Shown here piece after piece: positions 16,337-23,677 of a stretch of DNA of 64,000 nt (the first letter of the stretch is position 1; the number at the start of each line of letters is the position of its first letter). The DNA is from Knoellia sp031844405 (GTDB taxonomy: Bacteria > Actinomycetota > Actinomycetes > Actinomycetales > Dermatophilaceae). The DNA lies in NCBI GenBank assembly GCA_031844405.1, contig JAUZVC010000001.1, forward strand, positions 1,550,001 to 1,614,000. The letters run 5' to 3'. Under the pieces are notes generated by a model. It saw only the letters and a list, made by a program, of their open reading frames with translations. It ran no database searches and was not told the DNA's origin. The position numbers were made by a program, and so were the translations under genes.

Positions 16337-17266
16337 ATGGTCGTCGTCTCGTTCCCCGATCCCGTCCTGCGCGACGCCGTCGGCGAGGTGCCCGGCGTCG
16401 AGACCGTCCTCTGGGACCCGGCCGGCGACGAGGCCCCCGACGGCAGGATCGAGGTCGTCGTGGCGCCCTACCTCGGAGCAGCGTCGGCGCTGGGATCGGT
16501 GACGCAGCTGCCCGACCTGCGGCTCGTGCAGCTCCAGTCGGCCGGGTTCGACGGGGTGCTCGAGGTCGTGCCCGAGCAGGTGGCGGTCGCCAACGCGGCC
16601 GGCGTCTACGACGCCGCCACCGCCGAGCTCACCGTCGGCATGGTTCTCGCCTCCCTCAGGGGCATCCCCGACGCCGTGCGCTCGGGTGACGAGGCCCGGT
16701 GGGTGCCGCTCGGCACGCGGACCTCGCTCGCCGATCGTCGCGTGCTCGTCGTCGGATACGGGTCGGTCGGCAAGGCGATCGCGGTGCGGCTCAATGCCTT
16801 CGAGGTGTCGCTGACCGCCGTCGCGTCGCGTGCGCGGGCCGGTGACGAGATCGTCGACACGGTGCACGGGATCGACGAGCTCGAGCGGCTGCTGCCCGAG
16901 CACGACGTCGTCATCGTCATCGTCCCGCTCAACGACGCGACCCACCACCTCGTCGACGACGCCTTCCTCTCGGCCATGCCCGACGGGGCCCTCCTCGTCA
17001 ACGTCGCACGCGGACCGGTCGCGGACACGGACGCCCTCGTCGCCCACGCCGGACGCCTCTCGCTGGCCCTCGACGTCACCGACCCCGAGCCGCTGCCCGA
17101 CGGTCATCCCCTCTGGACCGCGCCCGGCGTCCTCATCACCCCGCATGCCGGTGGCAACACGACTGCGCTCCTCCCGCGGATGTCGGCGCTGCTGCGAGAC
17201 CAGCTCACGCGGCTCGCCGCGGGCGACGCGCCGCACCACCTCGTGCGCCCGGTTGTCAAGACCTGA
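16337..17266 (+). CDS. D-isomer-specific 2-hydroxyacid dehydrogenase
   Basis: A 309-residue NAD-dependent 2-hydroxyacid dehydrogenase. The cofactor loop VVGYGSVGKAIAVRL lies near residue 137; LLVNVARGPVADTDALVAHA carries the Arg of the active site, and LITPHAGGNTTALLPRM the catalytic His. The substrate-binding half at the N-terminus is short (VVVSFPDPVLRDAVGEVPGV). Similar proteins act on glyoxylate/hydroxypyruvate or phosphoglycerate-like substrates; serA itself is separate at 29428. The leaderless promoter fixes the start. Monocistronic or with the following phosphatase gene 31 bp downstream. Confidence 0.88.
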   Translation: MVVVSFPDPVLRDAVGEVPGVETVLWDPAGDEAPDGRIEVVVAPYLGAASALGSVTQLPDLRLVQLQSAGFDGVLEVVPEQVAVANAAGVYDAATAELTVGMVLASLRGIPDAVRSGDEARWVPLGTRTSLADRRVLVVGYGSVGKAIAVRLNAFEVSLTAVASRARAGDEIVDTVHGIDELERLLPEHDVVIVIVPLNDATHHLVDDAFLSAMPDGALLVNVARGPVADTDALVAHAGRLSLALDVTDPEPLPDGHPLWTAPGVLITPHAGGNTTALLPRMSALLRDQLTRLAAGDAPHHLVRPVVKT

Positions 17267-17297
17267 CATCGGGCCCGTGCAGGGGCAAGATCGGGTC

Positions 17298-17843
17298 ATG
17301 ACCTCCGCTGCTGAGGACCGGACGCTCGTCCTCGTGCGCCACGCCAAGGCCGAGCAGGGTGGCTACGACGCGGACCACGAGCGAGAGCTCACCGACCGCG
17401 GCCAGCGCGACGCGGTCGCCGCAGGGCGGTGGCTGTGCGACCAGGGGATCGGCGTCGACGAGGTGTTCTGCTCGACCGCCGTCCGGGCGGTGCAGACGTG
17501 CGAGGGAATCTGGAGCGCCGGCTGCTCCGAGGCCGACATCCGGGAGGAGCACCGGATCTACGACGCATCGGCCGACCGGCTCCTCGAGGTCGTGCGCGAG
17601 GCCGACGACGACGCCAACGTCGTCATGCTCGTGGGCCACGCGCCGGGCATCCCGGCGCTCGCGTCGATCCTCGCCGAGGGCGACGGCAGCGAGCAGGCGC
17701 ACGAGCTCATGAGCCGGGGCTACCCGACCGCCGGGGTGGCCGTCCTGCGGTTCTCGGGCCGATGGGGCGACCTCGCCGCGGGCATCGCGCGGCTCGACCG
17801 CTTCCACGTCGCCCGCGCCGAGCGCGCGCCGGCCGAGGGCTGA
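17298..17843 (+). CDS. SixA-type histidine phosphatase
   Basis: A 181-residue histidine-phosphatase (phosphoglycerate-mutase-like) protein. The catalytic RHG-type motif is LVLVRHAKAEQGGYD near residue 10, a typical SixA opening. ELTDRGQRDAVAAGRWL, CSTAVRAVQTCEGIW and the second catalytic His in VMLVGHAPGIPALASIL follow. SixA removes phosphate from phosphohistidine proteins; other members act on small phosphates, so the substrate is open. A CAAGAT box 6 bp before the ATG may be a leaderless -10. Confidence 0.85.
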   Translation: MTSAAEDRTLVLVRHAKAEQGGYDADHERELTDRGQRDAVAAGRWLCDQGIGVDEVFCSTAVRAVQTCEGIWSAGCSEADIREEHRIYDASADRLLEVVREADDDANVVMLVGHAPGIPALASILAEGDGSEQAHELMSRGYPTAGVAVLRFSGRWGDLAAGIARLDRFHVARAERAPAEG

Positions 17844-17880
17844 CGCCGCCGGCCCGGTTCCGCCGGAGCCCGCAACAGCG

Positions 17881-18429
17881 TCACATCACCGAGCGCAGGG
17901 CGGCGATGGCGCCGCGCAGGTAGCGCTCGACGACGACCCGCTCCTCGGCCGTGAGGGCGTTGTCGGTCTCCGCGAGCGAGGTGAACATCGGCGCGAGGAG
18001 CGCGAAGATCTCGCGGCGCCCGGACTCGGTGACGACGACCTCGGTGCGCCTGCCGTCGTCGGCACGTGGCCGGCGCTCGGCGTGCCCGCGCGCGACGAGC
18101 CGGTCGACGACGCCGGACGAGGCGGCGGACGTCACCCCGAGGACCCGGGCGAGCTCGACGGGTCCCATGGGCGTCGAGGAGAGGTGGCGCAGCGAGTGCA
18201 GCTCGGAGACCGAGAGCCCACCGCGGCGCGCCACGGCCTGCGGCGTCTGCGCGGCGAGGGCGACGAGCTCCTCGAGCGCCTCGAGCGACGGGGAGTGCTC
18301 GTATGCCGGGGCGACCGACCGCGCGGTCGTTCGCTCCTCGGGGGCTCGCGCGTCCGGGCGCGCGACATCGTCGGCAGACGCCTGTTGCCGGGTTGTCGAC
18401 GGGTCTCGACGTTCGCTAATATCGCTCAC
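17881..18429 (-). CDS. MarR-family transcriptional regulator
   Basis: A 182-residue MarR protein with a roughly 50-residue polar N-terminal extension. The winged helix spans about residues 75-145: GGLSVSELHSLRHLSSTPMG, PVELARVLGVTSAASSGVVD, RLVARGHAERRPRADDGRRT then EVVVTESGRREIFALLAPM. It is divergent from the MMPL exporter gene, and the 53-bp gap contains an inverted repeat suited to a MarR dimer. It probably represses the exporter until a lipophilic effector binds. Confidence 0.9.
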   Translation of the reverse strand: MSDISERRDPSTTRQQASADDVARPDARAPEERTTARSVAPAYEHSPSLEALEELVALAAQTPQAVARRGGLSVSELHSLRHLSSTPMGPVELARVLGVTSAASSGVVDRLVARGHAERRPRADDGRRTEVVVTESGRREIFALLAPMFTSLAETDNALTAEERVVVERYLRGAIAALRSVM

Positions 18430-18436
18430 CTACTTA

Positions 18437-18453
18437 GTAACTTGATGAGTTAC
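18437..18453. promoter_or_regulatory. Inverted repeat, probable MarR operator
   Basis: GTAACT-tgatg-AGTTAC is a 6-bp perfect dyad with a 5-bp spacer, in an unusually A/T-rich 53-bp gap between the divergent MarR and MMPL genes. Size and symmetry suit a MarR dimer covering both promoters. Confidence 0.65.
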
Positions 18454-18482
18454 CGACCGAACCACTCTATCGAAGGACGGCC

Positions 18483-20564
18483 ATGCGCGCGTTCGCTGCA
18501 CTCGTCACCCGGCGGTGGGTCGCCGGGATCGTCGCCCTCCTCGCCCTGCTCGGCGCGGGTGCCGTCATCGGCGCCGTCGGCCAGGCGGAGCGGGGGCCGA
18601 CGGCCAACGTCATGCTGCCGCTCGGTTCGGACAGCCGGGCCGCGGCCGAGCTGCGGGAGCAGCTCCCGGAGGACCAGGGCGCGGCCGCCGTCGTGCTCTT
18701 CAGCAGCGATTCCGCACTCACCCAGGAGCAGCTGGGCGCGGTGCAGCGCATCGCCCGCGAGCTGCCGGGCGCGACGGGTGCGCCGCCGGTCGTGGCCGAG
18801 GACGGCACCGCCGCCATCGTCGTCGTGCCCGTCGTGGCACAGGACAACGACGAGAACATCGAGGTCGTCGCCGACCTCCGCACGGCGGCCAGGGCCGGCC
18901 TGCCCGACGGCGTCACCGCGCAGGTGACCGGGCCCTCCGCCATCCAGGCCGACCTCGGCGCAGTCTTCGACGGTGCGAACTTCCGCCTGCTGGCGGCGAC
19001 CGCGTCGGTCGTGGCGCTCCTCCTCATCGTCACCTACCGCAGCCCCGTGCTCTGGCTCGTGCCCCTCACCGTCGTCGGCGCGGCCGACCAGCTCGCCGCG
19101 ACCCTCGCCACACGCACCCTCGCCGCCTTCGACGTCCGGTGGGACGAGTCGACGATCGGCATCCTCTCGGTGCTCGTCTTCGGCGCCGGCACCGACTACG
19201 CGCTCCTGCTCATCTCGCGCTACCGCGACGAGCTGCGGGTCATCGAGGACCGTCGCGAGGCGATGGCGCACGCCCTCGCCCGCACCGCGGAAGCCGTCCT
19301 GTCCAGTGCCACCACCGTCGTCCTCGGCCTGCTCACCCTGCTCCTCTCCGTCTTCCCGACGACCAGGGGTCTCGGGCTCGCCTGTGCCGTCGGCGTCGTC
19401 GTCGCCGCCGTCTTCGTGCTGGTCGTCCTGCCGGCCGCCCTCGTCGTCTTCGGCCGTTGGATCTTCTGGCCCAAGGTGCCGCGCACCGGTGAGGCGAGCC
19501 TCGCCGACTCGCGCTCGCTGTGGCGCCGCGTCGGTGACGCGGTGAGCCGCCACCCCGCCCGCTTCGCCGGCGTCACCGTCGTCCTCCTCGCCCTCGCGGC
19601 GGCGGGCCTGACCCAGATCCGCACCGGGCTCGACGGGCCCGACCAGTTCCTCGAGAAGCCCGAGGCGATCGCCGCGGGGGAGCGGCTCGCCGAGTCGTTC
19701 CCCGCGGGTTCGGCCGACCCCGTCATCGTCGTCTCCCGCGGCGTCGAGGCGAGCACCCTCGACTCCACCGTCAAGGGCGTCGAGGGCGTCTCCTCGACGC
19801 GGATCGTCGCAAGTGCCGGTGGGGTGAGCGAGGTCCAGGCCGTCCTCGAGTCGGACCCGGGATCGGACGCCGCCGAGCAGTCGGTCCGTGACATCCGGGC
19901 CGCGGTCGCCGACCTCGGCGACACCCACGTCGGCGGGACCGACGCCGAGGCGATCGACGAGGCCGAGGCGTCCGGCCGGGACCGGCTGCTCATCTTCCCG
20001 CTCATCCTCGGGCTCGTCCTCCTCGCCCTCGGTGCGCTGCTGCGCTCCGTCGTCGCCCCCGTCGTCCTCGTCGGCACGGTCGTCGCCACCTACCTCGCGA
20101 GCCTCGGCATCTCGTGGGTGCTCTTCACCCAGGTGTTCGGGTTCGAGCGCCTCGACAACAGCGTCCCGCTCCTCGCCTTCGTCTTCCTCGTGGCCCTCGG
20201 TGTCGACTACAACATCTTCCTCGTCACCCGGGCCGCCGAGGAGGGCCGCTCGCACGGGCCCCACGAGGGCATGCTGCGCGCCCTCGCCGCCACGGGCGGC
20301 GTCATCACGAGCGCGGGCATCCTCCTCGCCGCGGTGTTCGCGGTGCTCGGCGTCCTGCCGCTCGTCGTCCTCGCCCAGCTCGGCGTCGTCATCTGCGTCG
20401 GCGTCCTCCTCGACACCCTCGTCGTCCGCACCGTGCTCGTGCCGGCCATCGCGCTCGTCCTCGGCGACCGCTTCTGGTGGCCGCGCCGCATCGGCGGGAC
20501 GCCCGCCCGCTTCGCGCAGCGCGACGCCAGCGGGGAGCCGGACCTCGCCCTGGCCGAGAGGTGA
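18483..20564 (+). CDS. MMPL/RND-superfamily membrane transporter
   Basis: A 693-residue exporter with two repeated modules. Module 1 has one N-terminal helix (WVAGIVALLALLGAGAVIGA), an extracytoplasmic domain, then helices near residue 165 on, including VLVFGAGTDYALLLISRYRD. Module 2 repeats it: RFAGVTVVLLALAAAGLTQI, a second outside domain, and LAFVFLVALGVDYNIFLVTR. The TDY/VDY motifs carry the proton-relay Asp-Tyr pairs seen in MmpL3-type carriers. Divergent from a MarR regulator, it likely exports a lipid or lipophilic toxin. Confidence 0.92.
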   Translation: MRAFAALVTRRWVAGIVALLALLGAGAVIGAVGQAERGPTANVMLPLGSDSRAAAELREQLPEDQGAAAVVLFSSDSALTQEQLGAVQRIARELPGATGAPPVVAEDGTAAIVVVPVVAQDNDENIEVVADLRTAARAGLPDGVTAQVTGPSAIQADLGAVFDGANFRLLAATASVVALLLIVTYRSPVLWLVPLTVVGAADQLAATLATRTLAAFDVRWDESTIGILSVLVFGAGTDYALLLISRYRDELRVIEDRREAMAHALARTAEAVLSSATTVVLGLLTLLLSVFPTTRGLGLACAVGVVVAAVFVLVVLPAALVVFGRWIFWPKVPRTGEASLADSRSLWRRVGDAVSRHPARFAGVTVVLLALAAAGLTQIRTGLDGPDQFLEKPEAIAAGERLAESFPAGSADPVIVVSRGVEASTLDSTVKGVEGVSSTRIVASAGGVSEVQAVLESDPGSDAAEQSVRDIRAAVADLGDTHVGGTDAEAIDEAEASGRDRLLIFPLILGLVLLALGALLRSVVAPVVLVGTVVATYLASLGISWVLFTQVFGFERLDNSVPLLAFVFLVALGVDYNIFLVTRAAEEGRSHGPHEGMLRALAATGGVITSAGILLAAVFAVLGVLPLVVLAQLGVVICVGVLLDTLVVRTVLVPAIALVLGDRFWWPRRIGGTPARFAQRDASGEPDLALAER

Positions 20565-20595
20565 GATCGGCGTCCCACCCCGTGGACGCGCGTCC

Positions 20596-20601
20596 TAGAG
20601 T
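20596..20601 (+). promoter_or_regulatory. Leaderless -10 promoter box of ilvD
   Basis: TAGAGT lies 6 bp before the ilvD ATG, so the transcript should begin at or beside the start codon. There is no Shine-Dalgarno sequence in the remaining gap. Confidence 0.6.
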
Positions 20602-20607
20602 TGCCGC

Positions 20608-22308
20608 ATGAGCGACGCGCCCGACATCAAGCCCCGTTCACGCGACGTCACCGACGGCCTCGAGAAGACCGCAGCACGCGGCATGCTCCGGGCTGTCGGC
20701 ATGGGTGACGACGACTGGGTCAAGCCTCAGATCGGGGTGGCGAGCTCGTGGAACGAGATCACGCCCTGCAACCTCTCGCTCGACCGGCTGGCCAAGGCGG
20801 TCAAGGACGGTGTGCACTCCGGCGGCGGCTACCCCCTCGAGTTCGGCACGATCTCGGTCTCCGACGGCATCTCGATGGGCCACGAGGGCATGCACTTCTC
20901 GCTCGTGTCGCGCGAGATCATCGCCGACTCGGTCGAGACGGTCATGAACGCCGAGCGGCTCGACGGCTCGGTCCTGCTCGCCGGCTGCGACAAGTCGCTG
21001 CCGGGCATGCTCATGGCCGCCGCGCGCCTCGACCTCTCGTCGGTCTTCCTGTATGCCGGGTCGATCCTCCCCGGTATCGCGAAGCTCTCGGACGGCTCCG
21101 AGAAGACCGTGACGATCATCGACGCCTTCGAGGCCGTCGGGGCCTGCGCCGCGGGCAAGATGTCGCGCGAGGACGTCGACGCCATCGAGCGCGCCATCTG
21201 TCCCGGCGAGGGCGCCTGCGGTGGCATGTACACCGCCAACACCATGGCCTCGGTCGCCGAGGCGATGGGCATGTCCCTGCCCGGCTCGGCCGCCCCGCCG
21301 GCGACCGACCGCCGCCGTGACGGGTTCGCCCGCAAGTCCGGCGAGGCCGTTGTCGAGCTGCTCCGCAAGGGCATCACCGCCCGCCAGATCATGACCAAGG
21401 AGGCGTTCGAGAACGCCATCGCCGTCGTCATGGCCTTCGGCGGCTCCACCAACGCCGTCCTCCACCTCCTCGCCATCGCGCACGAGGCCGAGGTCGACCT
21501 CACCATCGGCGACTTCCAGCGCATCGGCTCGCGGGTGCCGCACCTCGCCGACGTCAAGCCCTTCGGCCAGTTCGTCATGACCGACATCGACCGCGTCGGC
21601 GGCGTGCCGGTCGTCATGAAGGCGCTGCTTGACGCCGGCCTGCTCCACGGCGACGCCCTCACCGTGACCGGCCGCTCCGTCGCCGAGAACCTCGCCGACA
21701 TCCGTCCGCCGGACCCGGACGGCCACGTCGTGCGAGCCATGGCCGAGCCCATCCACCGGACCGGCGGCCTCACGATCCTCAGCGGTTCCCTCGCGCCCGA
21801 GGGGGCGGTCGTCAAGTCCGCCGGTTTCGACACCGACGTCTTCGAGGGCACGGCCAGGGTCTTCGACGGCGAGCGCGCCGCGATGGACGCCGTCGAGCAG
21901 GGCTCGCTCAAGCCCAAGGACGTCGTCGTCATCCGCTACGAGGGACCCAAGGGCGGTCCCGGCATGCGCGAGATGCTCGCGGTCACCGGCGCCATCAAGG
22001 GTGCCGGCCTCGGCAAGGACGTCCTCCTCCTCACCGACGGCCGCTTCTCCGGCGGTACGACCGGTCTCTGCGTCGGGCACGTCGCCCCCGAGGCCGTCGA
22101 CGAGGGTCCGATCGCCTTCGTCCGCGACGGCGACGGCATCCGCCTCGACGTCGCGAACGGCACGCTCGACCTCCTCGTCGACGACGACGAGCTCGCCCGC
22201 CGTCGCTCCGAGGGCGTGACGCACCCGGCGCCGAAGTACACCCGCGGCGTCCTCGCGAAGTACCGCAAGCTCGTCGGCTCCGCGAGCCGGGGCGCCGTCT
22301 GCGACTGA
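20608..22308 (+). CDS. ilvD: Dihydroxyacid dehydratase
   Basis: A 566-residue IlvD/Edd-family dehydratase for isoleucine and valine synthesis, converting 2,3-dihydroxy acids to 2-keto acids. The Fe-S ligands are seen as Cys in NEITPCNLSLDRLA, in LLAGCDKSLPGMLMA and in CPGEGACGGMYTANTMASVA. The catalytic-region RRDGFARKSGEAV and the C-terminal TDGRFSGGTTGLCVGHVAPE are canonical. Length fits the actinobacterial form. It stands alone between the exporter gene and a large hairpin, about 3 kb before ilvBNC. Confidence 0.96.
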   Translation: MSDAPDIKPRSRDVTDGLEKTAARGMLRAVGMGDDDWVKPQIGVASSWNEITPCNLSLDRLAKAVKDGVHSGGGYPLEFGTISVSDGISMGHEGMHFSLVSREIIADSVETVMNAERLDGSVLLAGCDKSLPGMLMAAARLDLSSVFLYAGSILPGIAKLSDGSEKTVTIIDAFEAVGACAAGKMSREDVDAIERAICPGEGACGGMYTANTMASVAEAMGMSLPGSAAPPATDRRRDGFARKSGEAVVELLRKGITARQIMTKEAFENAIAVVMAFGGSTNAVLHLLAIAHEAEVDLTIGDFQRIGSRVPHLADVKPFGQFVMTDIDRVGGVPVVMKALLDAGLLHGDALTVTGRSVAENLADIRPPDPDGHVVRAMAEPIHRTGGLTILSGSLAPEGAVVKSAGFDTDVFEGTARVFDGERAAMDAVEQGSLKPKDVVVIRYEGPKGGPGMREMLAVTGAIKGAGLGKDVLLLTDGRFSGGTTGLCVGHVAPEAVDEGPIAFVRDGDGIRLDVANGTLDLLVDDDELARRRSEGVTHPAPKYTRGVLAKYRKLVGSASRGAVCD

Positions 22309-22330
22309 CCGCAGCGGCACGGCACTCTCA

Positions 22331-22392
22331 CGACGAGGCGGGCACACGGCATACGAGAAGGTCCTCCGTATGCCGTGTGCCCGCCTTCGTCG
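22331..22392. terminator. Long hairpin terminator with GTATGCCG arms (ilvD / GH43)
   Basis: Arms at 22331-22355 and 22367-22392 pair over 25 bp with a single bulged base; the loop-proximal part is GGCATACG/CGTATGCC. It lies between the convergent ilvD and glycosidase genes and can serve both. The octamer CGGCATAC is embedded in the stem. Confidence 0.8.
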
Positions 22393-22405
22393 ACGAGGTC
22401 CGCCC

Positions 22406-23353
22406 TCAGCGGACGACCGGGAGCCCGTTCACCCAGTCGAGCTTCGCGGTCTTGAGGATGCGCTTGCCCGGGGTGCTCGGCGTGGGCTTGCTGTCCTTCC
22501 AGACGTGGAACGCGATCCAGGTCGAGCCGTCCGCGGCCTTCTCGACCTCGGCGCCGCCGGGGCCGTAGCCGTAGCCCTGGCCGGTCTTCATGAGGTTCTT
22601 GCGGAAGGTGAAGGTGCCGTGGATCGTGTCGGCCGAGTAGACCGCGGTGTAGTAGGCGTTGGTGTCGTATCGGTTGCGGGAGACGAAGAGCCAGACCTTG
22701 CCGCCGTGGCGCACGAGGCTCGGTGCCTCGTAGACCTCGTCTGCCGTGCGGTGCAGCAGGTTGTCGTTGCTCGACCCGGAGGCGAACGACGCCGAGCCGC
22801 CGCTGAAGGTGAGCCGCCTCGCGAGAATGTCGTAGTCGCCGCGAGGGAAGCCCAGGTTGTGCACGCCGCTGCGCCACACGAGGTAGGTGTTGCCCTCGGT
22901 CGTGACGTAGGTCGAGGCGTCGATGGCCTCGCGTCCGCCACCGCCGCCGCAGGTGAGCAGCCGCGGGGCGGAGTAGCCGCCGGCGACGCGGGTCGAGGAG
23001 GCGTAGTAGACGCACGGCTTCGCGCCGTCCTTGCTCGCGCTGAAGAACGCGAAGTACGACGTGCCGCGCTTGACGATGTGCGGCGCCCAGTACTTGCTGA
23101 AGCCGGCGCGGTTGGCGTCGACCCGGCCGATCTTCGTGTAGGTGCCGGTGGGCGAGGTGCGGCTGAGGACGGGCATGATCCCCGAGTCCGAGCTGCCCGT
23201 GCCGGTGAGGTACCAGGTGGAGCCGATGCGCGAGTAGCCCGGGTCGGCGATGCCGAGCGGGCTCGCGACCGTGGCGGCGTTCGCCGGGACAGCGGTCGTG
23301 ACCGTGAGGCCGACCGCCGCGAGCGCCCCCACGAGGGCGATGCGGACCTTCAT
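22406..23353 (-). CDS. Secreted glycoside hydrolase family 43-like beta-propeller enzyme
   Basis: A 315-residue protein with a Sec signal, MKVRIALVGALAAVGLTVTT then AVPANA, cleaved near residue 26. A five-bladed propeller of GH43 type follows: ADPGYSRIGSTWYLTGTGSS (general base Asp), FSKYWAPHIVKRGTSYFAFF, EAIDASTYVTTEGNTYLVW (pKa-modulating Asp) and DEVYEAPSLVRHGGKVWLFV (acid Glu). Such enzymes cleave arabinan, xylan or galactan side chains. No sugar transporter is adjacent, so it looks like an isolated scavenging enzyme. Convergent with ilvD. Confidence 0.8.
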   Translation of the reverse strand: MKVRIALVGALAAVGLTVTTAVPANAATVASPLGIADPGYSRIGSTWYLTGTGSSDSGIMPVLSRTSPTGTYTKIGRVDANRAGFSKYWAPHIVKRGTSYFAFFSASKDGAKPCVYYASSTRVAGGYSAPRLLTCGGGGGREAIDASTYVTTEGNTYLVWRSGVHNLGFPRGDYDILARRLTFSGGSASFASGSSNDNLLHRTADEVYEAPSLVRHGGKVWLFVSRNRYDTNAYYTAVYSADTIHGTFTFRKNLMKTGQGYGYGPGGAEVEKAADGSTWIAFHVWKDSKPTPSTPGKRILKTAKLDWVNGLPVVR

Positions 23354-23477
23354 GACGAGTTCCCCTCTGCCGTGAGTGGTGCTGTCCGCGCAGCGTCCGC
23401 GCGTCCGCTGCGGTTCCGCTGCGGAACGGCTGCGAGCGCGCGGAGCGACCGCATCGTGGGATGTGTCGTCTCACACG

Positions 23478-23616
23478 TTGACACAGGCACGGGCGGGCGG
23501 GAGAGTCGTCCTGTGTCCCGACTCCTCGTACTTCCCCCGGCGCCCGGCCCCTCCTGACAGGTCCGGCCAGGCGCCTCCCTCCGTCGTCCCCACTCGGGGG
23601 ACGGGAGGGTTTTTTT
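23478..23616 (+). promoter_or_regulatory. ilvB leader: promoter-like box, leader peptide and attenuator terminator
   Basis: TTGACA at 23478-23483 is a good -35 box; the -10 near 23501 is weak. A GTG-started leader ORF at 23513-23557 encodes MSRLLVLPPAPGPS, with Leu-Leu-Val-Leu codons, like reported actinobacterial ilvB leader peptides. Hairpin 1 (23539-23549 with 23565-23575, GGCGCC arms) overlaps the ORF end. An intrinsic terminator follows: a stem from 23577 to 23609 and then seven T at 23610-23616. Together these fit ribosome-mediated attenuation by Leu/Val supply. The base of the mechanism (which arms compete) is inferred. Confidence 0.8.
23513..23557 (+). CDS. ilvBN leader peptide
   Basis: A 14-residue ORF, MSRLLVLPPAPGPS, starting at GTG. 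Stalling at the consecutive Leu-Leu-Val-Leu codons (residues 4-7) would be the sensing event. It is too short for homology evidence; support comes from its place between a TTGACA box and a terminator with seven T, directly before ilvB. Confidence 0.7.
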   Translation: MSRLLVLPPAPGPS

Positions 23617-23677
23617 GTGGCCACACGCAGCACCCCAGACCGACAACGACACAACTCCGATCGAAGATGGTGACGAC

